A DNA stretch of 64,000 bases from Microbacterium sp. NC79 (GCF_019061125.1 NZ_JAHQYI010000001.1:1488001-1552000), one strand, 5' to 3'; positions 46,314 to 56,358 are shown, numbered from the stretch's first letter. Numbers and translations are program-made. The notes: generated from the sequence alone by a model not told the origin.

Positions 46314-47169
46314 GCGCTCCGCGCCCGTCCGCCCCCGCTGGCTCTGGTTCCCACCGGGTGGCTTCAATGGCAGCCAGCACGGTTTGCAGTGTTTGCGGCC
46401 AGGAGCGGATGACCTCAGAAAAGGAGAACCGCAGGGGAAAGTACCCGAGCCGAATCGCCGCGTTATCTCTCCGCAGATCCTTTTCTCTGTCTGCCGCCGA
46501 CTCATGGTTCCGTCGTCCGTCGACTTCAATCAGCACCCGCCCGCACCGAAAATCGACCCGGCCAACGGTTTCGATTTCAACCTGCGACTCAAGCTCGATG
46601 CCCTCGAGCATGAGCCGAAATCGAAAAATCGACTCAAGCCCTGACCCGGCATCGCCCCGAGCACGCGCCAGCCACTGCCTAATGTGGGTCGGCACCGCCT
46701 TTCGGATCGACGCCCGCTCCGCGTCCGAGATGAAACCCTGATACCAAGCCGATTCATACGCGGCGAAGTACGACTCCACTGACAAACACCGCCATGCCGT
46801 CAAAAGCGCATGGAAGACCGAAACGATGCCGAACGACGTGCGCGGCGCAGTATGGTGATCCACGCACGTGCAGTTGCGGTGCGAGTGGCGACGCCCAGGA
46901 ACGCCAAGTTCTACATGCGCGCGCAACGGGACATCGAGGACCCAGACCCCGCGCATTGCCAGGGCGCTGACACAGGTGAGCGCACCACCGTGCGCCGCCG
47001 CGACGGCGACGGGCTGTGTGCTGTCGAGGGCATAGACGCCCTTACGCAATCGCGCAATGGCCCCCGCCTCAGCCGAAGCCAGTGCCTCATCCATCGTCAC
47101 GCCGTACGCAGCCATCTGATGGGTGCGCGCGACGCCACCGAGCCGAGCGAGTGCTTCACGTGGATCCAT
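46297..47169 (-). CDS. AbiEi-like winged helix plus DUF559 nuclease-fold protein
   Basis: A 290-residue protein common in Microbacteriaceae. The N-terminal third looks like the AbiEi-type winged-helix antitoxin domain (GGVARTHQM..., LRKGVYAL). The C-terminal part matches DUF559, a Vsr/PD-(D/E)XK-like fold (VGRVDFRCGRVLIEVDGRRNHE, then DxxRDNAAIRLGYFPLRF). No toxin partner gene is adjacent. ATG at 47169 is preceded directly by GGAGGG, an unusually short spacing. It may act in defence or DNA repair; this is not shown. Confidence 0.75.
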   Translation of the reverse strand: MDPREALARLGGVARTHQMAAYGVTMDEALASAEAGAIARLRKGVYALDSTQPVAVAAAHGGALTCVSALAMRGVWVLDVPLRAHVELGVPGRRHSHRNCTCVDHHTAPRTSFGIVSVFHALLTAWRCLSVESYFAAYESAWYQGFISDAERASIRKAVPTHIRQWLARARGDAGSGLESIFRFRLMLEGIELESQVEIETVGRVDFRCGRVLIEVDGRRNHESAADREKDLRRDNAAIRLGYFPLRFSFSEVIRSWPQTLQTVLAAIEATRWEPEPAGADGRGAPTSAG

Positions 47170-47338
47170 CCCTCCACAGTCCGCTCAGCGCGCGTGGGTT
47201 GGTTGGCGCGGTGCAGATCCGTGGACAGAACCAATCCGACACCACTTGTGGAGGAACGACCGAGGCAGCGACCTAAGACAGTGATCCTAGGCGGTTATCC
47301 AAGGCAGTGCTCTAAGGCGGCTATCGAGCCGGTAATTC

Positions 47339-47461
47339 CAGTTATGCATGAGCGATTTCAGTTATGCATGAGTCAGTCTTCCTCGCAGCCGACTTTTCCG
47401 GCGTGTCGCCCCGAAGAAGACCGTCCGCTCATGCGTAACTGGCGAGGCTCATGCATAACTG
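47339..47461. repeat. Nested inverted-repeat element, copy B
   Basis: Left arm: CAGTTATGCATGAG twice (47339-47352 and 47359-47372). Right arm: the reverse complement twice (47428-47441, with one mismatch, and 47448-47461). The outer and inner pairs can form one long bulged stem. The core contains CGGCGTGTCG, as in copies A (6193-6345) and C (56239-56358). It is immediately upstream of the tandem repeats in this gene-free region. Confidence 0.8.
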
Positions 47462-47541
47462 GATACACCGCGAAATGGCGGGGGCGATCGACGTTGCGTG
47501 GCCCCTCGGCTCAAGTCGCGGGGCCACGCGCCCGGGCCCGG

Positions 47542-47655
47542 CGGGAACCACGTGTCAAGCCGGGAACCACGTGTCAAGCCGGGAACCACGTGTCAAGCCG
47601 GGAACCACGTGTCAAGCCGGGAACCACGTGTCAAGCCGGGAAACACCAGGCAAGC
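47542..47655. repeat. 19-bp tandem repeat, five perfect copies plus one degenerate
   Basis: The unit CGGGAACCACGTGTCAAGC occurs exactly five times head to tail (47542-47636), followed by one degraded unit (47637-47655). The 19-bp period is not a multiple of three, so it is not coding. There are no spacers, so it is not CRISPR. Each unit contains CACGTG and GGGAACC. Confidence 0.92.
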
Positions 47656-47793
47656 CGGGCATTCACCCCCAAAGCCGGGGCGATGGAGCACACGCCGCAC
47701 AAACCGCCCGGCAAAACGACGCAGGCGCAATCGGCCTCGCCAAATGACGCGTCAATGTACGAGTCCGCCCGACAGGCGGAACGATGGGTTGCG

Positions 47794-48015
47794 ACGGGCG
47801 GGAACCGTGGGGCTGACGGGCGGGAATCATGCGGATGGACAGGCGGGAACCATGGGGGGGCACGGGCCCATGGGGCTGGCACCATGGGGCAGCGGACGGG
47901 AACCATTGGGTCGACAGGCGGGAACCATGCGGCTGGACGTGCGGAACCATGGGGCTACACGGGAACGCGGCACGGAACCAGGGGGCGCGACGGGCGGGAA
48001 CGATGGGGCTGAGGA
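47794..48015. repeat. Degenerate G-rich repeat with about 22-bp period
   Basis: About ten degenerate copies of GACGGGCGGGAACCATGGGG-like units; the first two (47794-47815 and 47816-47837) are 22 bp each. It is strongly G-biased on the plus strand. An open frame runs through it only because it lacks stops; codon use there is not gene-like. Confidence 0.75.
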
Positions 48016-48060
48016 CAGGGGGCGCCTGAGACGCGGCCTGCAAACGCTCTGAGTAAACGA

Positions 48061-48095
48061 CAGGTCCCCCTCACGAAAAGCGTGAGGGGGACCTG
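48061..48095 (-). terminator. Intrinsic terminator of the sigA-cofE-like operon
   Basis: A perfect 15-bp stem (48061-48075 with 48081-48095) and a 5-nt loop lie 24 nt past the stop of the CofE-like gene. A short U-rich stretch follows on the leftward transcript. Confidence 0.85.
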
Positions 48096-48119
48096 AAACG
48101 TCAGCGGTTCAGCAGAACG

Positions 48120-48818
48120 TTACGCGCGGCGGATGATGCCGAGCGGCGTGGACTGGTGTCCCTGGCCGAGCGGGTTGTCCTTCAGAATCTTGATGAGGCG
48201 AGCCTCGCCGTCCTTCGGAAGCGTGGACCCGAGGATGTTGCCGCCGAGGTCGTTGATGTCAACGACGGCGACGCCAGCCTTCGTGTCGAGAAGCTCCTTG
48301 AGGTGGTATGCGACCGCCTTCGGCTTCTCCGGGCCCAGCACAACAGCCTGGTTGTACGGCGGAATAGTTCCGCTCGTGGGGCCATCGATCGCGCGGGCCT
48401 TGTCGCCCGCGATGCGATAGAAGTCACCCTTGCGACCGAACGCCTTGGTCACAGCCGCCACAGCAGCCGCGAACAGGATCTTCGGCGTACCGCACTCACG
48501 CAGCGCCATTTCCATCGTCTCGGGCATGCCGAGTCCGATGCCGTAGGGAGTGCGCGTCACATACTTTGACAGAAAACGTGCGAGCGGGCGTACCTGGATC
48601 TCATCGAGCCGGTACGAACGGCCCTGCGTGATGGCAACGATCTTCTCCGTAACGAAGAGAACGTCGCCCTCAACAGCCTTGCCGGCGGCGTACTCGGTAA
48701 TGAATTCGTCGAGGTCATCGCCGGGCATGACCACGCGGGTCTTGATCGGGATGCGCTGGAACGACTCACCGTCGACAACGATTTCGAGGTTCTTGCCCTC
48801 GTTAGCTGCCGAGCTCAT
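48120..48818 (-). CDS. CofE-like (F420-0:gamma-glutamyl ligase family) amide ligase
   Basis: A 232-residue protein of the F420_ligase family (PF01996 type): [29 protein letters not shown] and [14 protein letters not shown] resemble the CofE core. CofE adds glutamate to coenzyme F420. It stands alone here, with no other F420 gene in the window, so a different amidation reaction is possible. ATG at 48818 overlaps the sigA stop by ATGA, so translation is coupled to sigA, and a terminator follows. Confidence 0.75.
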   Translation of the reverse strand: MSSAANEGKNLEIVVDGESFQRIPIKTRVVMPGDDLDEFITEYAAGKAVEGDVLFVTEKIVAITQGRSYRLDEIQVRPLARFLSKYVTRTPYGIGLGMPETMEMALRECGTPKILFAAAVAAVTKAFGRKGDFYRIAGDKARAIDGPTSGTIPPYNQAVVLGPEKPKAVAYHLKELLDTKAGVAVVDINDLGGNILGSTLPKDGEARLIKILKDNPLGQGHQSTPLGIIRRA

Positions 48819-50161
48819 TCGAGGTAGTCCCGGAGCGACTGCGAACGGCTCGGGTGACGCAGCTTCGCCATCGTCTTCGACTCGATCTGGCGGATGCGCT
48901 CACGCGTCACGCCGAACGTGTCACCGATCTGGTCAAGCGTCTTGGGCTGGCCATCGCCGAGGCCGAACCGCATGCGAATAACGCCAGCTTCACGCTCAGA
49001 CAACGAGTCAAGCAGCGACTCAAGCTGACGCTGCAGCATCGTGAAGCCCACGGCGTCCGCCGGAACCACGGCTTCGGTGTCTTCAATAAGGTCACCGAAC
49101 TCGCTGTCGCCATCTTCACCAAGCGGCGTGTGCAGCGAAATCGGCTCGCGGCCGTACTTCTGCACCTCGACAACCTTTTCAGGGGTCATGTCGAGTTCAC
49201 GCGAAAGCTCTTCAGGGGTGGGTTCGCGACCGAGGTCTTGCAACATCTGACGCTGAACGCGCGCCAACTTGTTGATGACCTCAACCATGTGAACCGGAAT
49301 ACGAATGGTACGAGCCTGGTCAGCCATGGCGCGGGTGATCGCCTGACGGATCCACCAGGTGGCATAGGTCGAGAACTTGAAGCCCTTGGTGTAGTCGAAC
49401 TTCTCGACTGCACGGATCAGACCCAGGTTTCCTTCCTGGATCAGGTCAAGAAACTGCATGCCACGACCCGTGTAACGCTTCGCAAGCGAAACCACGAGAC
49501 GGAGGTTGGCGCCGAGCAGGTGGCTCTTGGCACGCTGGCCATCGCGAGCAACCCACTGCAGGTCAAGGCCAAGCTGGGCCTGCTTCTCGGCGGCCGTCAT
49601 GGTCGACAGCTTCTCTTCGGCGAACAGGCCAGCCTCAATACGCTGTGCGAGCTCAACCTCTTCCACTGCGTTCAGCAGCGGAACCTTACCGATCTGCTTC
49701 AGGTAGTCCTTGACAGGGTCGGCGGTTGCGCCGGTGATCTGCGTCGCGAAAACCGGAGCGTCGTCTTCGTCCGTTGCGGTGAGCACGATCGCGCCTGTCG
49801 GCAGCGGTTCGGTCATCGCAGGCTTGCGAGTGTCGCTGCCCTCGTCGTCGTCTTCGTCATCGTCCTTGCCGGGCTTGGCAGAGTCGCCTTCGACACCGCC
49901 GGCCTCGCCGAGTTCGACATCTTCGCCGTCGATCTCTTCGTCTTCGGCTGGTTCGTCTTCCTTCTTCTTGCGACCCTTGGGAGCGGCCTTCGCCGTCTTC
50001 GCCTTGGGTGTTGCAGAAGCGGTAGCGGTCTTAGCCGCTGTCTTCTTCGCGGCAGGCTTAGCCGCGGTCGTGGCTGCGGTGGCCGCCTTCGTCTTGCGCG
50101 CAGGGGCCTTCTTCTCAGTCTCGTCCTGAGGGGCCTGCGCATTCTTGCTAGCAGGGGTCAC
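48815..50161 (-). CDS. sigA: RNA polymerase principal sigma factor
   Basis: A 448-residue sigma-70 factor. A long Lys/Ala-rich then acidic N-terminus (about 1-110) is followed by region 1.2 ([16 protein letters not shown]), regions 2.1-2.4 ([29 protein letters not shown] and [14 protein letters not shown]), region 3 and region 4 (the [19 protein letters not shown] helix-turn-helix). GTG at 50161 has AAAGGTG 5-6 nt upstream. It is the housekeeping sigma of the cell, placed near parE and pepA as is common in actinobacteria. Confidence 0.95.
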   Translation of the reverse strand: MTPASKNAQAPQDETEKKAPARKTKAATAATTAAKPAAKKTAAKTATASATPKAKTAKAAPKGRKKKEDEPAEDEEIDGEDVELGEAGGVEGDSAKPGKDDDEDDDEGSDTRKPAMTEPLPTGAIVLTATDEDDAPVFATQITGATADPVKDYLKQIGKVPLLNAVEEVELAQRIEAGLFAEEKLSTMTAAEKQAQLGLDLQWVARDGQRAKSHLLGANLRLVVSLAKRYTGRGMQFLDLIQEGNLGLIRAVEKFDYTKGFKFSTYATWWIRQAITRAMADQARTIRIPVHMVEVINKLARVQRQMLQDLGREPTPEELSRELDMTPEKVVEVQKYGREPISLHTPLGEDGDSEFGDLIEDTEAVVPADAVGFTMLQRQLESLLDSLSEREAGVIRMRFGLGDGQPKTLDQIGDTFGVTRERIRQIESKTMAKLRHPSRSQSLRDYLE

Positions 50162-50380
50162 GTTTCACCTTTCACCGGAGGATCCGGAGGTTTCGGACAC
50201 TAGTAAGACCCTTGTCAAGTCCTGCGTCGTGAAACGATCACGAATACAGCCCTGACAACGGGTCGATTCTCCATTGTCTCATACGGATGCGCTCCGCCAT
50301 GACAACACGTAAAGAAAGTAACGCGCGGGCACCACAATTATTCCCGCCGCGCCGCCTACATGCGCGAAAAGACTCGGAAT

Positions 50381-51313
50381 CTAGGCCGTCGTTCCCTTAT
50401 CGTCATCACTCGGACGATTCGCCAGATATCGCTCCAGCTCCGCGGCAAGTTCATCCGCCGACGGCATGGGCGCACCTCCCAGCAGGGGCGATGCCTCCCC
50501 CGTCGCCGTGGTTCCGGCGCGGTAAGCGTCGTACTGGCGCTCGAGTCGTGAAATCAGTCGCTGCAGTTCGTCGTTCGCTGCAACCTGCTCGGCAACCTTG
50601 CCGCGGTACTCCTCGAGATCGTTCGACAAATCGTCAAACAGGAAGGCCAACTCGTTGGCGCGTGCAATCCACTCGATCGTCGCGATCGTTGCTTCCGGGT
50701 TATCCGTGTCTGCCAGATAGTGCGGCACCAGGAGCACAAACCCAGCGACGCTGTGCTCTTCCTCGGCAAAGCGATACTCAAGCAGGTGACCTGCGGTCGC
50801 CGGAACCTGGGTGTGCGGCTTCCACCCCGAGTACTGATCAATAAGGTCGCGACGGTTGCCGCTCACGGTGACCGCCAGCGGGCGCGTGTGCGGAACAGGC
50901 ATGCCGATGGAATGCACCCACGTCATAGAAGAAACGGCATAGTCATCAGCCAGGTCGAGAACCGCGTCTGCAAATGCTTCCCATGCGAAGTCGGGTTCAT
51001 AGCCCGCCAGGAGAAGAAACTGTTGTCCGAGCGCATCACGCGCCACGCACAGCTCGAGCCGCGGCGGCACATAGTTCGTCAGGTGATCCGCCTCGAACGT
51101 AATGATCGGCCGGCGTGCGCGATAGTCGAGCAATACGTCGTTGTCGAAGATCGCCACCGGCTGCAGGTCAGCGTGCGTGCGCATGTAGTCCACGGTTCCG
51201 GCAACGGCGGCACCGGCGTCGGTGAAACCGGTCAGCAACACAACAAGTGGAAGACCGCGCGGAACATCAGGGCCATGGGTTACGCGCTCGTAGACATCAT
51301 CAGACTGGGGCAC
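50381..51313 (-). CDS. PAC2 family protein
   Basis: A 310-residue protein of the PAC2 (proteasome assembly chaperone-like) family, the actinobacterial branch exemplified by Rv2125. It shows LVVLLTGFTDAGAAVAGTVDYM and the DNPEATIATIEWI region, with a helical C-terminus containing a coiled-coil-like stretch (ELQRLISRLERQYDAY). The cellular role is unknown. GTG at 51313 has GGGG upstream; no ATG lies nearby. It lies between sigA and pepA, divergent from pepA. Confidence 0.85.
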   Translation of the reverse strand: MPQSDDVYERVTHGPDVPRGLPLVVLLTGFTDAGAAVAGTVDYMRTHADLQPVAIFDNDVLLDYRARRPIITFEADHLTNYVPPRLELCVARDALGQQFLLLAGYEPDFAWEAFADAVLDLADDYAVSSMTWVHSIGMPVPHTRPLAVTVSGNRRDLIDQYSGWKPHTQVPATAGHLLEYRFAEEEHSVAGFVLLVPHYLADTDNPEATIATIEWIARANELAFLFDDLSNDLEEYRGKVAEQVAANDELQRLISRLERQYDAYRAGTTATGEASPLLGGAPMPSADELAAELERYLANRPSDDDKGTTA

Positions 51314-51462
51314 ATCCCCATGCTACGAGCCACCGCGACATCGGCGGCGAACTGACGCTGACAGCGAACAGGGCGTGATCCCGGACGTTTTCGTGCCGAT
51401 GATTGCGCCGCGCCAGCGACAAACACGACGCTGAGCGTCAAGACAAACCTAGGATAGGAGGC

Positions 51463-52914
51463 ATGTCTGTCGCTGATCTCGTGGCCTCATCCGAATCTCC
51501 CGTCTCCTCCGACGCCGACCTTCTTGTCGTCGTTGTCGGAACTTTCCCCAACGCTGAGGCTCTCAGCGCTTGGCCAGGCCTCGAGGACAGCCTCGTCGCA
51601 ACCGGTTTCAAGGGGACCGCTGGTTCCACTATGCGTGTTTCTCTCCCGGCCGTCACAGACAAGCCGATTCTTGTTGCGGGCGCCGGAAGTGACATTGACG
51701 CTGAGGCCGTGCGTTCCATCGTCGGCCAGGTCGTGCGTGCAACCACAGGTTTCGCAAAGCTCGGCATCGTGCTCACTGGTGACACGGCCAACTACCCGGA
51801 GGAAGCTGCCGAAGGCGCAGCCCTCGGTTCCTACTCGTTCGACTCTTACAAGACGAGCACTCCCACGGAGCGCGCAACGAGCGTTGTGCTGTTCGCCGAG
51901 GCCAACGCCGACCGCGCCACCGTGATCGGTGACGCCGTTGCTCTGGTCAAGGACCTCGTCAACATGCCGGCGCAAGACATGGGCCCTTCGGAGCTCGCTG
52001 ACGCTGCCGTTGTCGCCGTTGAGGGTCTTCCCGTTACCGTCACCGTGCTCGACGAGAAGATGCTCGAAGAAAAGGGATTCGGCGGAATCCTCGGCGTCGG
52101 CCAGGGATCAGATCGCGCACCGCGCTTGGTTCACCTTGACTACAACCCGGAAAACGCCGAGCGCCACATTGCGCTGGTCGGCAAGGGCATCACCTTTGAC
52201 ACCGGCGGCCTTTCGTTGAAGCCTGCCGCCGCAATGGTGGGCATGAAGGAAGACATGGCTGGCGCAGCAACCGTGCTCTCGGTCGTTCAGGCAGCAGCAC
52301 GCCTCGGTGGCAACAACCGCGTGACCGCTTGGATGTGCATCACCGACAACATGCCGTCTGGCCGTGCGATTCGCCCGGGTGACGTGCTGACGCACTTCGG
52401 CGGAACCACGGTGGAGGTTCTCAACACTGATGCTGAGGGTCGTTTGGTACTGGGAGACGGCATCGCTGCGGCTAGTGAAGAGCGCCCCGACGTCATCATC
52501 GACGTGGCCACCCTGACCGGTGCGATCATCGTTGCCCTCGGTATGCGCCACACCGGCGTTTTCGGAGATGAGGAGATCGTCGCCGACATCCTCGAGTCCT
52601 CTGCTATGGAAGATGAGCTCGCGTGGCACATGCCGCTGCCTGAGCACATGGAGTCTGAGCTTGACTCCCCCATCGCTGATATGCAGAACGCCAAGATCGG
52701 CGACTCGGCTGGTGGCGCACTGTTTGCTGGCCTGTTCCTGCGCCGCTTCGTTGGCAAGACAAGCGACGCCGAAGACGCACCGCGCATCCCGTGGGCACAC
52801 CTCGACATCGCCGGATCGTCGTGGCACAAGGGCTCCCCGTACGGCTACACCGACAAGGGCGCTACCGGAGCGAGCGTACGTTCGCTCATCAACCTCGTCA
52901 CGCGTAACGCCTAA
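51463..52914 (+). CDS. pepA: Leucyl aminopeptidase (M17)
   Basis: A 483-residue di-metal M17 aminopeptidase that removes N-terminal residues from peptides in the cytosol. The metal/active-site Lys lies in GKGITFDTGGLSLKP (from about residue 241), and the family signature NTDAEGRLVLGD starts near 321. The N-terminal domain is the usual non-catalytic alpha/beta domain. I take ATG 51463, with GGAGG directly upstream; the longer frame to 51403 is unsupported. The lpdA gene follows after 33 bp. Confidence 0.94.
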   Translation: MSVADLVASSESPVSSDADLLVVVVGTFPNAEALSAWPGLEDSLVATGFKGTAGSTMRVSLPAVTDKPILVAGAGSDIDAEAVRSIVGQVVRATTGFAKLGIVLTGDTANYPEEAAEGAALGSYSFDSYKTSTPTERATSVVLFAEANADRATVIGDAVALVKDLVNMPAQDMGPSELADAAVVAVEGLPVTVTVLDEKMLEEKGFGGILGVGQGSDRAPRLVHLDYNPENAERHIALVGKGITFDTGGLSLKPAAAMVGMKEDMAGAATVLSVVQAAARLGGNNRVTAWMCITDNMPSGRAIRPGDVLTHFGGTTVEVLNTDAEGRLVLGDGIAAASEERPDVIIDVATLTGAIIVALGMRHTGVFGDEEIVADILESSAMEDELAWHMPLPEHMESELDSPIADMQNAKIGDSAGGALFAGLFLRRFVGKTSDAEDAPRIPWAHLDIAGSSWHKGSPYGYTDKGATGASVRSLINLVTRNA

Positions 52915-52947
52915 CCCGGCGCGCCGGCGACTTCCCAGGAGGAATGA

Positions 52948-54324
52948 ATGACCACCCACACCTTCGACATCGTCGTCCTTGGTGCCGGTAGTGGCGGCTA
53001 CGCGGCCGCTCTCCGCGCTGCAGAACTCGGCAAGACCGTCGCTCTCATTGAGAAAGACAAGGTCGGCGGAACCTGCTTGCACCGCGGTTGCATCCCTACA
53101 AAGGCACTCTTGCACTCGGCAGAGGTGGCACACACCGTGAAGACGGCTGCCACCTACGGCGTGACAGCAAGCTTCGACAACGTCGACATCGCGAACGTAC
53201 ACAAGTACCGCGACAACATCGTTGCGAAGAAGTTCAAGGGACTTGAGGGGCTGGTTAAAGCTCGCGGTATCACGGTCATCTCAGGCGAAGGAAAACTCGG
53301 CGCTGACCGCACCGTCGTTGTCGGCGATGACGTGTACCAGGGCGAGAACGTCATCCTGGCGACGGGCTCATACTCGCGTTCACTACCCGGCCTGGAGATT
53401 TCAGGTCGCGTAATTGCGAGCGAGCAGGCTCTCACGCTTCCGGAGATTCCGAAGAAGGTCCTGATTCTCGGTGGCGGCGTGATCGGCGTCGAGTTCGCGA
53501 GCGTCTGGCACGCTTTCGGCGCTGAGGTCACGATCATTGAGGCGCTTGACCGCCTGGTACCGAACGAGGATGCCGCGGTCAGCAAGGGCCTCGAGCGCGC
53601 ATTCCGTCGCCGGGGGATCACGTCGAAACTCGGCGTGCGCTTCCAGTCGGCTACGCAGAGCAACGACGGCGTCACCGTCACGATGGAAGATGGTTCCACT
53701 CTCGACGGTGACTACCTTCTCGTCGCCGTCGGCCGCGGCCCGGCAACGGCGGGTCTCGGTTTCGAAGAAGCCGGCCTCACGATGGATCGCGGATTCGTCA
53801 TCGTCGATAACGAACTGCGCACCAACATCTCCGGAGTCTGGGCGGTCGGCGACATCGTTCCCGGCCTTCAGCTTGCGCACCGCGGGTTCCAGCACGGCAT
53901 CGCCGTCGCCGAGCGCATCGACGGGCAGACCGTCGCTGCGGTTCCTGACATCGAGGTTCCGAAGATCACGTACTGCTCCCCCGAGATCGCATCCGTTGGC
54001 CTCAACGAGGCTCAGGCTGCGGAGAAGTACGGCGCAGACAAGATCAAGGCCTACGAATTCAACCTCGCGGGCAACGCCAAGAGCGAGATCATTGGCACCG
54101 GCGGCTTCATCAAGGTCATCCGCGAAATTGATGGCCCGGTCATCGGCGTTCACATGCTCGGAGATCGCGTCGGCGAGATGATCACCGAGGGCCAGTTGGC
54201 TGTCGTATGGGAAGCTTTCCCTGAAGATCTTGCGCCTCTGATCCACGCACACCCCACACAGAGCGAAGCAATGGGTGAGGCCTTCTTGGCCCTCGCCGGA
54301 AAACCGCTTCACGCATTGTCGTGA
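52948..54324 (+). CDS. lpdA: Dihydrolipoyl dehydrogenase (E3)
   Basis: A 458-residue flavoprotein disulfide reductase that reoxidises lipoyl groups of 2-oxoacid dehydrogenases and produces NADH. The FAD site is GAGSGGYAAALRAA (12-25), the redox disulfide Cys43/Cys48 lies in GGTCLHRGCIP, a second GGGVIGVEFA binds NAD, and the C-terminal HAHPTQSE carries the catalytic His-Glu pair. AGGAGG precedes ATG 52948. The sucB gene follows after 62 bp, so E3 and E2 are made together. Confidence 0.95.
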   Translation: MTTHTFDIVVLGAGSGGYAAALRAAELGKTVALIEKDKVGGTCLHRGCIPTKALLHSAEVAHTVKTAATYGVTASFDNVDIANVHKYRDNIVAKKFKGLEGLVKARGITVISGEGKLGADRTVVVGDDVYQGENVILATGSYSRSLPGLEISGRVIASEQALTLPEIPKKVLILGGGVIGVEFASVWHAFGAEVTIIEALDRLVPNEDAAVSKGLERAFRRRGITSKLGVRFQSATQSNDGVTVTMEDGSTLDGDYLLVAVGRGPATAGLGFEEAGLTMDRGFVIVDNELRTNISGVWAVGDIVPGLQLAHRGFQHGIAVAERIDGQTVAAVPDIEVPKITYCSPEIASVGLNEAQAAEKYGADKIKAYEFNLAGNAKSEIIGTGGFIKVIREIDGPVIGVHMLGDRVGEMITEGQLAVVWEAFPEDLAPLIHAHPTQSEAMGEAFLALAGKPLHALS

Positions 54325-54386
54325 CGAAACCCGTTACGTCACTAAGCTAGATACGTCACAAGCAGCATCATGAAGGAGACATCGAC

Positions 54387-56123
54387 ATGAGCACATCCGT
54401 GGTCCTCCCCGCTCTCGGTGAGAGCGTTACCGAGGGAACGGTCACCCGCTGGCTCAAGCAAGTCGGCGACACGGTCCAGGCTGACGAGGGCCTGCTCGAG
54501 ATTTCGACGGACAAGGTTGACACCGAAATTCCGTCGCCTGTTTCTGGCGTGATCGAAGAGATCCTCGTCCAAGAAGACGAGACCGTCGAGGTTGGCGCAA
54601 TCCTGGCAAAGATCGGTGATGGTTCAGGTGCAGCGTCGGCTGAGGCCGCTCCTGCCGCTGAGCCTGCCGCTGAAGCACAGGCGGAACCTGCTGCCGCGCC
54701 GGCTGAGGCTGCTCCTGCTGCTGAAGCACCGGCTGCCGAGGCACCCGCTGCCGCAGCTCCGGCCGCTGGCGGCGACAGCACCGAGGTGAAGCTCCCCGAG
54801 CTGGGTGAGAGCGTCACCGAGGGCACCGTTACCCGCTGGCTGAAGCAGGTCGGCGAAGAGGTTGCCGTCGACGAGCCGCTGCTTGAGATCTCGACCGACA
54901 AGGTTGACACCGAAATTCCGTCGCCTGTGGCCGGCGTTCTGCAGGAGATCCTGGTTGCTGAAGACGAGACGATTGCCGTTGGTTCGGTTCTTGCTCGCGT
55001 CGGCTCTGGTGCTGCTCCTGCTCCGGCAGCTCCGGCACCCGCGGCAGAAGCACCCGCTCCGGCCGCTGAGGCACCGGCACCCGCTGCAGAAGCACCCGCG
55101 GCACCTGCTCCGGCAGCTGAAGCACCCGCGGCACCTGCTCCGGCACCTGCAGCACCCGCTCCGGCACCTGCAGCTGCTCCTTCGGCTCCGGCAGCCCCGA
55201 AGCTTGTTCTGCCTGCTGAAGGCGATGACCGTCTCTACGTCACCCCGCTCGTGCGCCGCTTGGCCGCTCAGCAGGGCGTTGACCTCACGACGGTTCAGGG
55301 CACGGGTGTTGGCGGACGCATCCGCAAGGAAGATGTCCTGAAGGCCGCACAGAGCCCCGCAACTGCCGCTCCGGCAGCCGCACCCGCCGTCAAGCTGGAA
55401 GCGTCGCCGCTGCGCGGTACGACGGTTCCGATGACGCGTCTGCGTAAGGTTGTCGCTCAGCGTGCCGTTGAGTCGATGCAGCAGACCGCTCAGCTGACGA
55501 CGTTTGTTGAAGTTGACGTCACGAAGGTGGCAAACTTCCGCGACCAGACGAAGGCTGACTTCCTGGCTCAGACCGGCGACAAGCTCTCGTTCCTGCCGTT
55601 CTTCGCTTTGGCAGCTGCTGAAGCTCTCCGCGCGTTCCCCATCATCAACTCCACTGTTGAGGGTGAGAACATCGTCTACCCTGCAACCGAGAACCTCTCG
55701 ATTGCTGTGGACACCGAGCGTGGCCTGCTGACGCCGGTGTTGCGTGACGCTGCGTCGAAGAACATCGCGCAGATCGCCCGCGAGATCGCTGACCTGGCTG
55801 ATCGCACGCGCAACAACAAGCTGAAGCCGGACGAGCTTGCCGGTGGCACGTTCACGTTGACCAACACTGGTTCGCGTGGCGCCCTGTATGACACGCCGCT
55901 CGTGTTCTTGCCGCAGTCGGCAATTCTCGGCACCGGAGTCGTTGTGAAGCGCCCCGGCGTTGTGAAGGTTGACGGCGTCGACGCGGTTGCCGTTCGCTCC
56001 TACGTCTACCTTGCGCTGTCGTACGACCACCGCATCATCGACGGTGCTGACGCTGCTCGCTTCCTCGGTGCCATCAAGGCCCGCCTGGAAGACGCAAACT
56101 TCGCGGCCGACCTCGGCATCTAA
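54387..56123 (+). CDS. sucB: 2-oxoacid dehydrogenase E2, dihydrolipoyl succinyl/acetyltransferase
   Basis: A 578-residue E2 with two lipoyl domains (about 1-78 and 132-207; lipoyl Lys43 and Lys172, each in [12 protein letters not shown]), very Ala/Pro/Glu-rich linkers, an E3-binding domain (283-318) and a catalytic domain with the [15 protein letters not shown]is and Asp near the C-terminus. The annotation sucB versus dlaT cannot be settled from sequence; in actinobacteria this E2 usually serves both pyruvate and 2-oxoglutarate complexes. The two lipoyl domains are nearly identical at the DNA level. Confidence 0.92.
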   Translation: MSTSVVLPALGESVTEGTVTRWLKQVGDTVQADEGLLEISTDKVDTEIPSPVSGVIEEILVQEDETVEVGAILAKIGDGSGAASAEAAPAAEPAAEAQAEPAAAPAEAAPAAEAPAAEAPAAAAPAAGGDSTEVKLPELGESVTEGTVTRWLKQVGEEVAVDEPLLEISTDKVDTEIPSPVAGVLQEILVAEDETIAVGSVLARVGSGAAPAPAAPAPAAEAPAPAAEAPAPAAEAPAAPAPAAEAPAAPAPAPAAPAPAPAAAPSAPAAPKLVLPAEGDDRLYVTPLVRRLAAQQGVDLTTVQGTGVGGRIRKEDVLKAAQSPATAAPAAAPAVKLEASPLRGTTVPMTRLRKVVAQRAVESMQQTAQLTTFVEVDVTKVANFRDQTKADFLAQTGDKLSFLPFFALAAAEALRAFPIINSTVEGENIVYPATENLSIAVDTERGLLTPVLRDAASKNIAQIAREIADLADRTRNNKLKPDELAGGTFTLTNTGSRGALYDTPLVFLPQSAILGTGVVVKRPGVVKVDGVDAVAVRSYVYLALSYDHRIIDGADAARFLGAIKARLEDANFAADLGI

Positions 56124-56131
56124 GTTTCGCT

Positions 56132-56171
56132 ACGACGAAGGGCTCCGGTTTCGACCGGGGCCCTTCGTCGT
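56132..56171 (+). terminator. Intrinsic terminator of lpdA-sucB
   Basis: An imperfect but long stem (outer arms ACGACGAAGGG and CCCTTCGTCGT) at 56132-56171, followed by TT, just past the sucB stop. Confidence 0.82.
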
Positions 56172-56238
56172 TTCCCAAGACGACGTCACCGCCGCGCTCA
56201 GTGTCGTCGCCGTTGTCGCCGAGACGCGCGCAACGCCG

Positions 56239-56358
56239 TTCATGCACGAGTCCATCCTGTTGTGCACGATCCAGACGCTCAACAGGCGTGAAAACACGGC
56301 GTGTCGCGGCCGAGACACCATTTCACCGTGCAGAACTGAAAAGAGTCATGCCTGAGTC
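56239..56358. repeat. Nested inverted-repeat element, copy C (divergent)
   Basis: Its core, GTGAAAACACGGCGTGTCG followed by GGCCGA, aligns closely with copy A, and the right side has TGCAGAACTGA and a TCATGCCTGAG-like arm; the left arms (TCATGCACGAG, CTGTTGTGCACGA) are degraded. It lies in the gap between sucB and the DUF4097 gene, which holds nothing else except the sucB terminator. Confidence 0.65.

Noticed and set aside
47542..47655. CRISPR-like array
   Set aside because: The 19-bp units are contiguous with no spacers and there are no cas genes, so this is a simple tandem repeat.
46810..48012. 400-residue rightward frame over the AbiEi/DUF559 gene and the repeats
   Set aside because: It crosses a real gene in antisense and continues through 19-bp repeats, whose period is not a multiple of three, so the residues change phase from copy to copy.
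48854..50203. 449-residue rightward frame opposite sigA
   Set aside because: Antisense shadow; the sigA frame has regions 1.2 to 4.
54624..56030. 468-residue leftward frame opposite sucB
   Set aside because: Arises from the Ala/Pro linker of the E2 gene, which has no stops in antisense.
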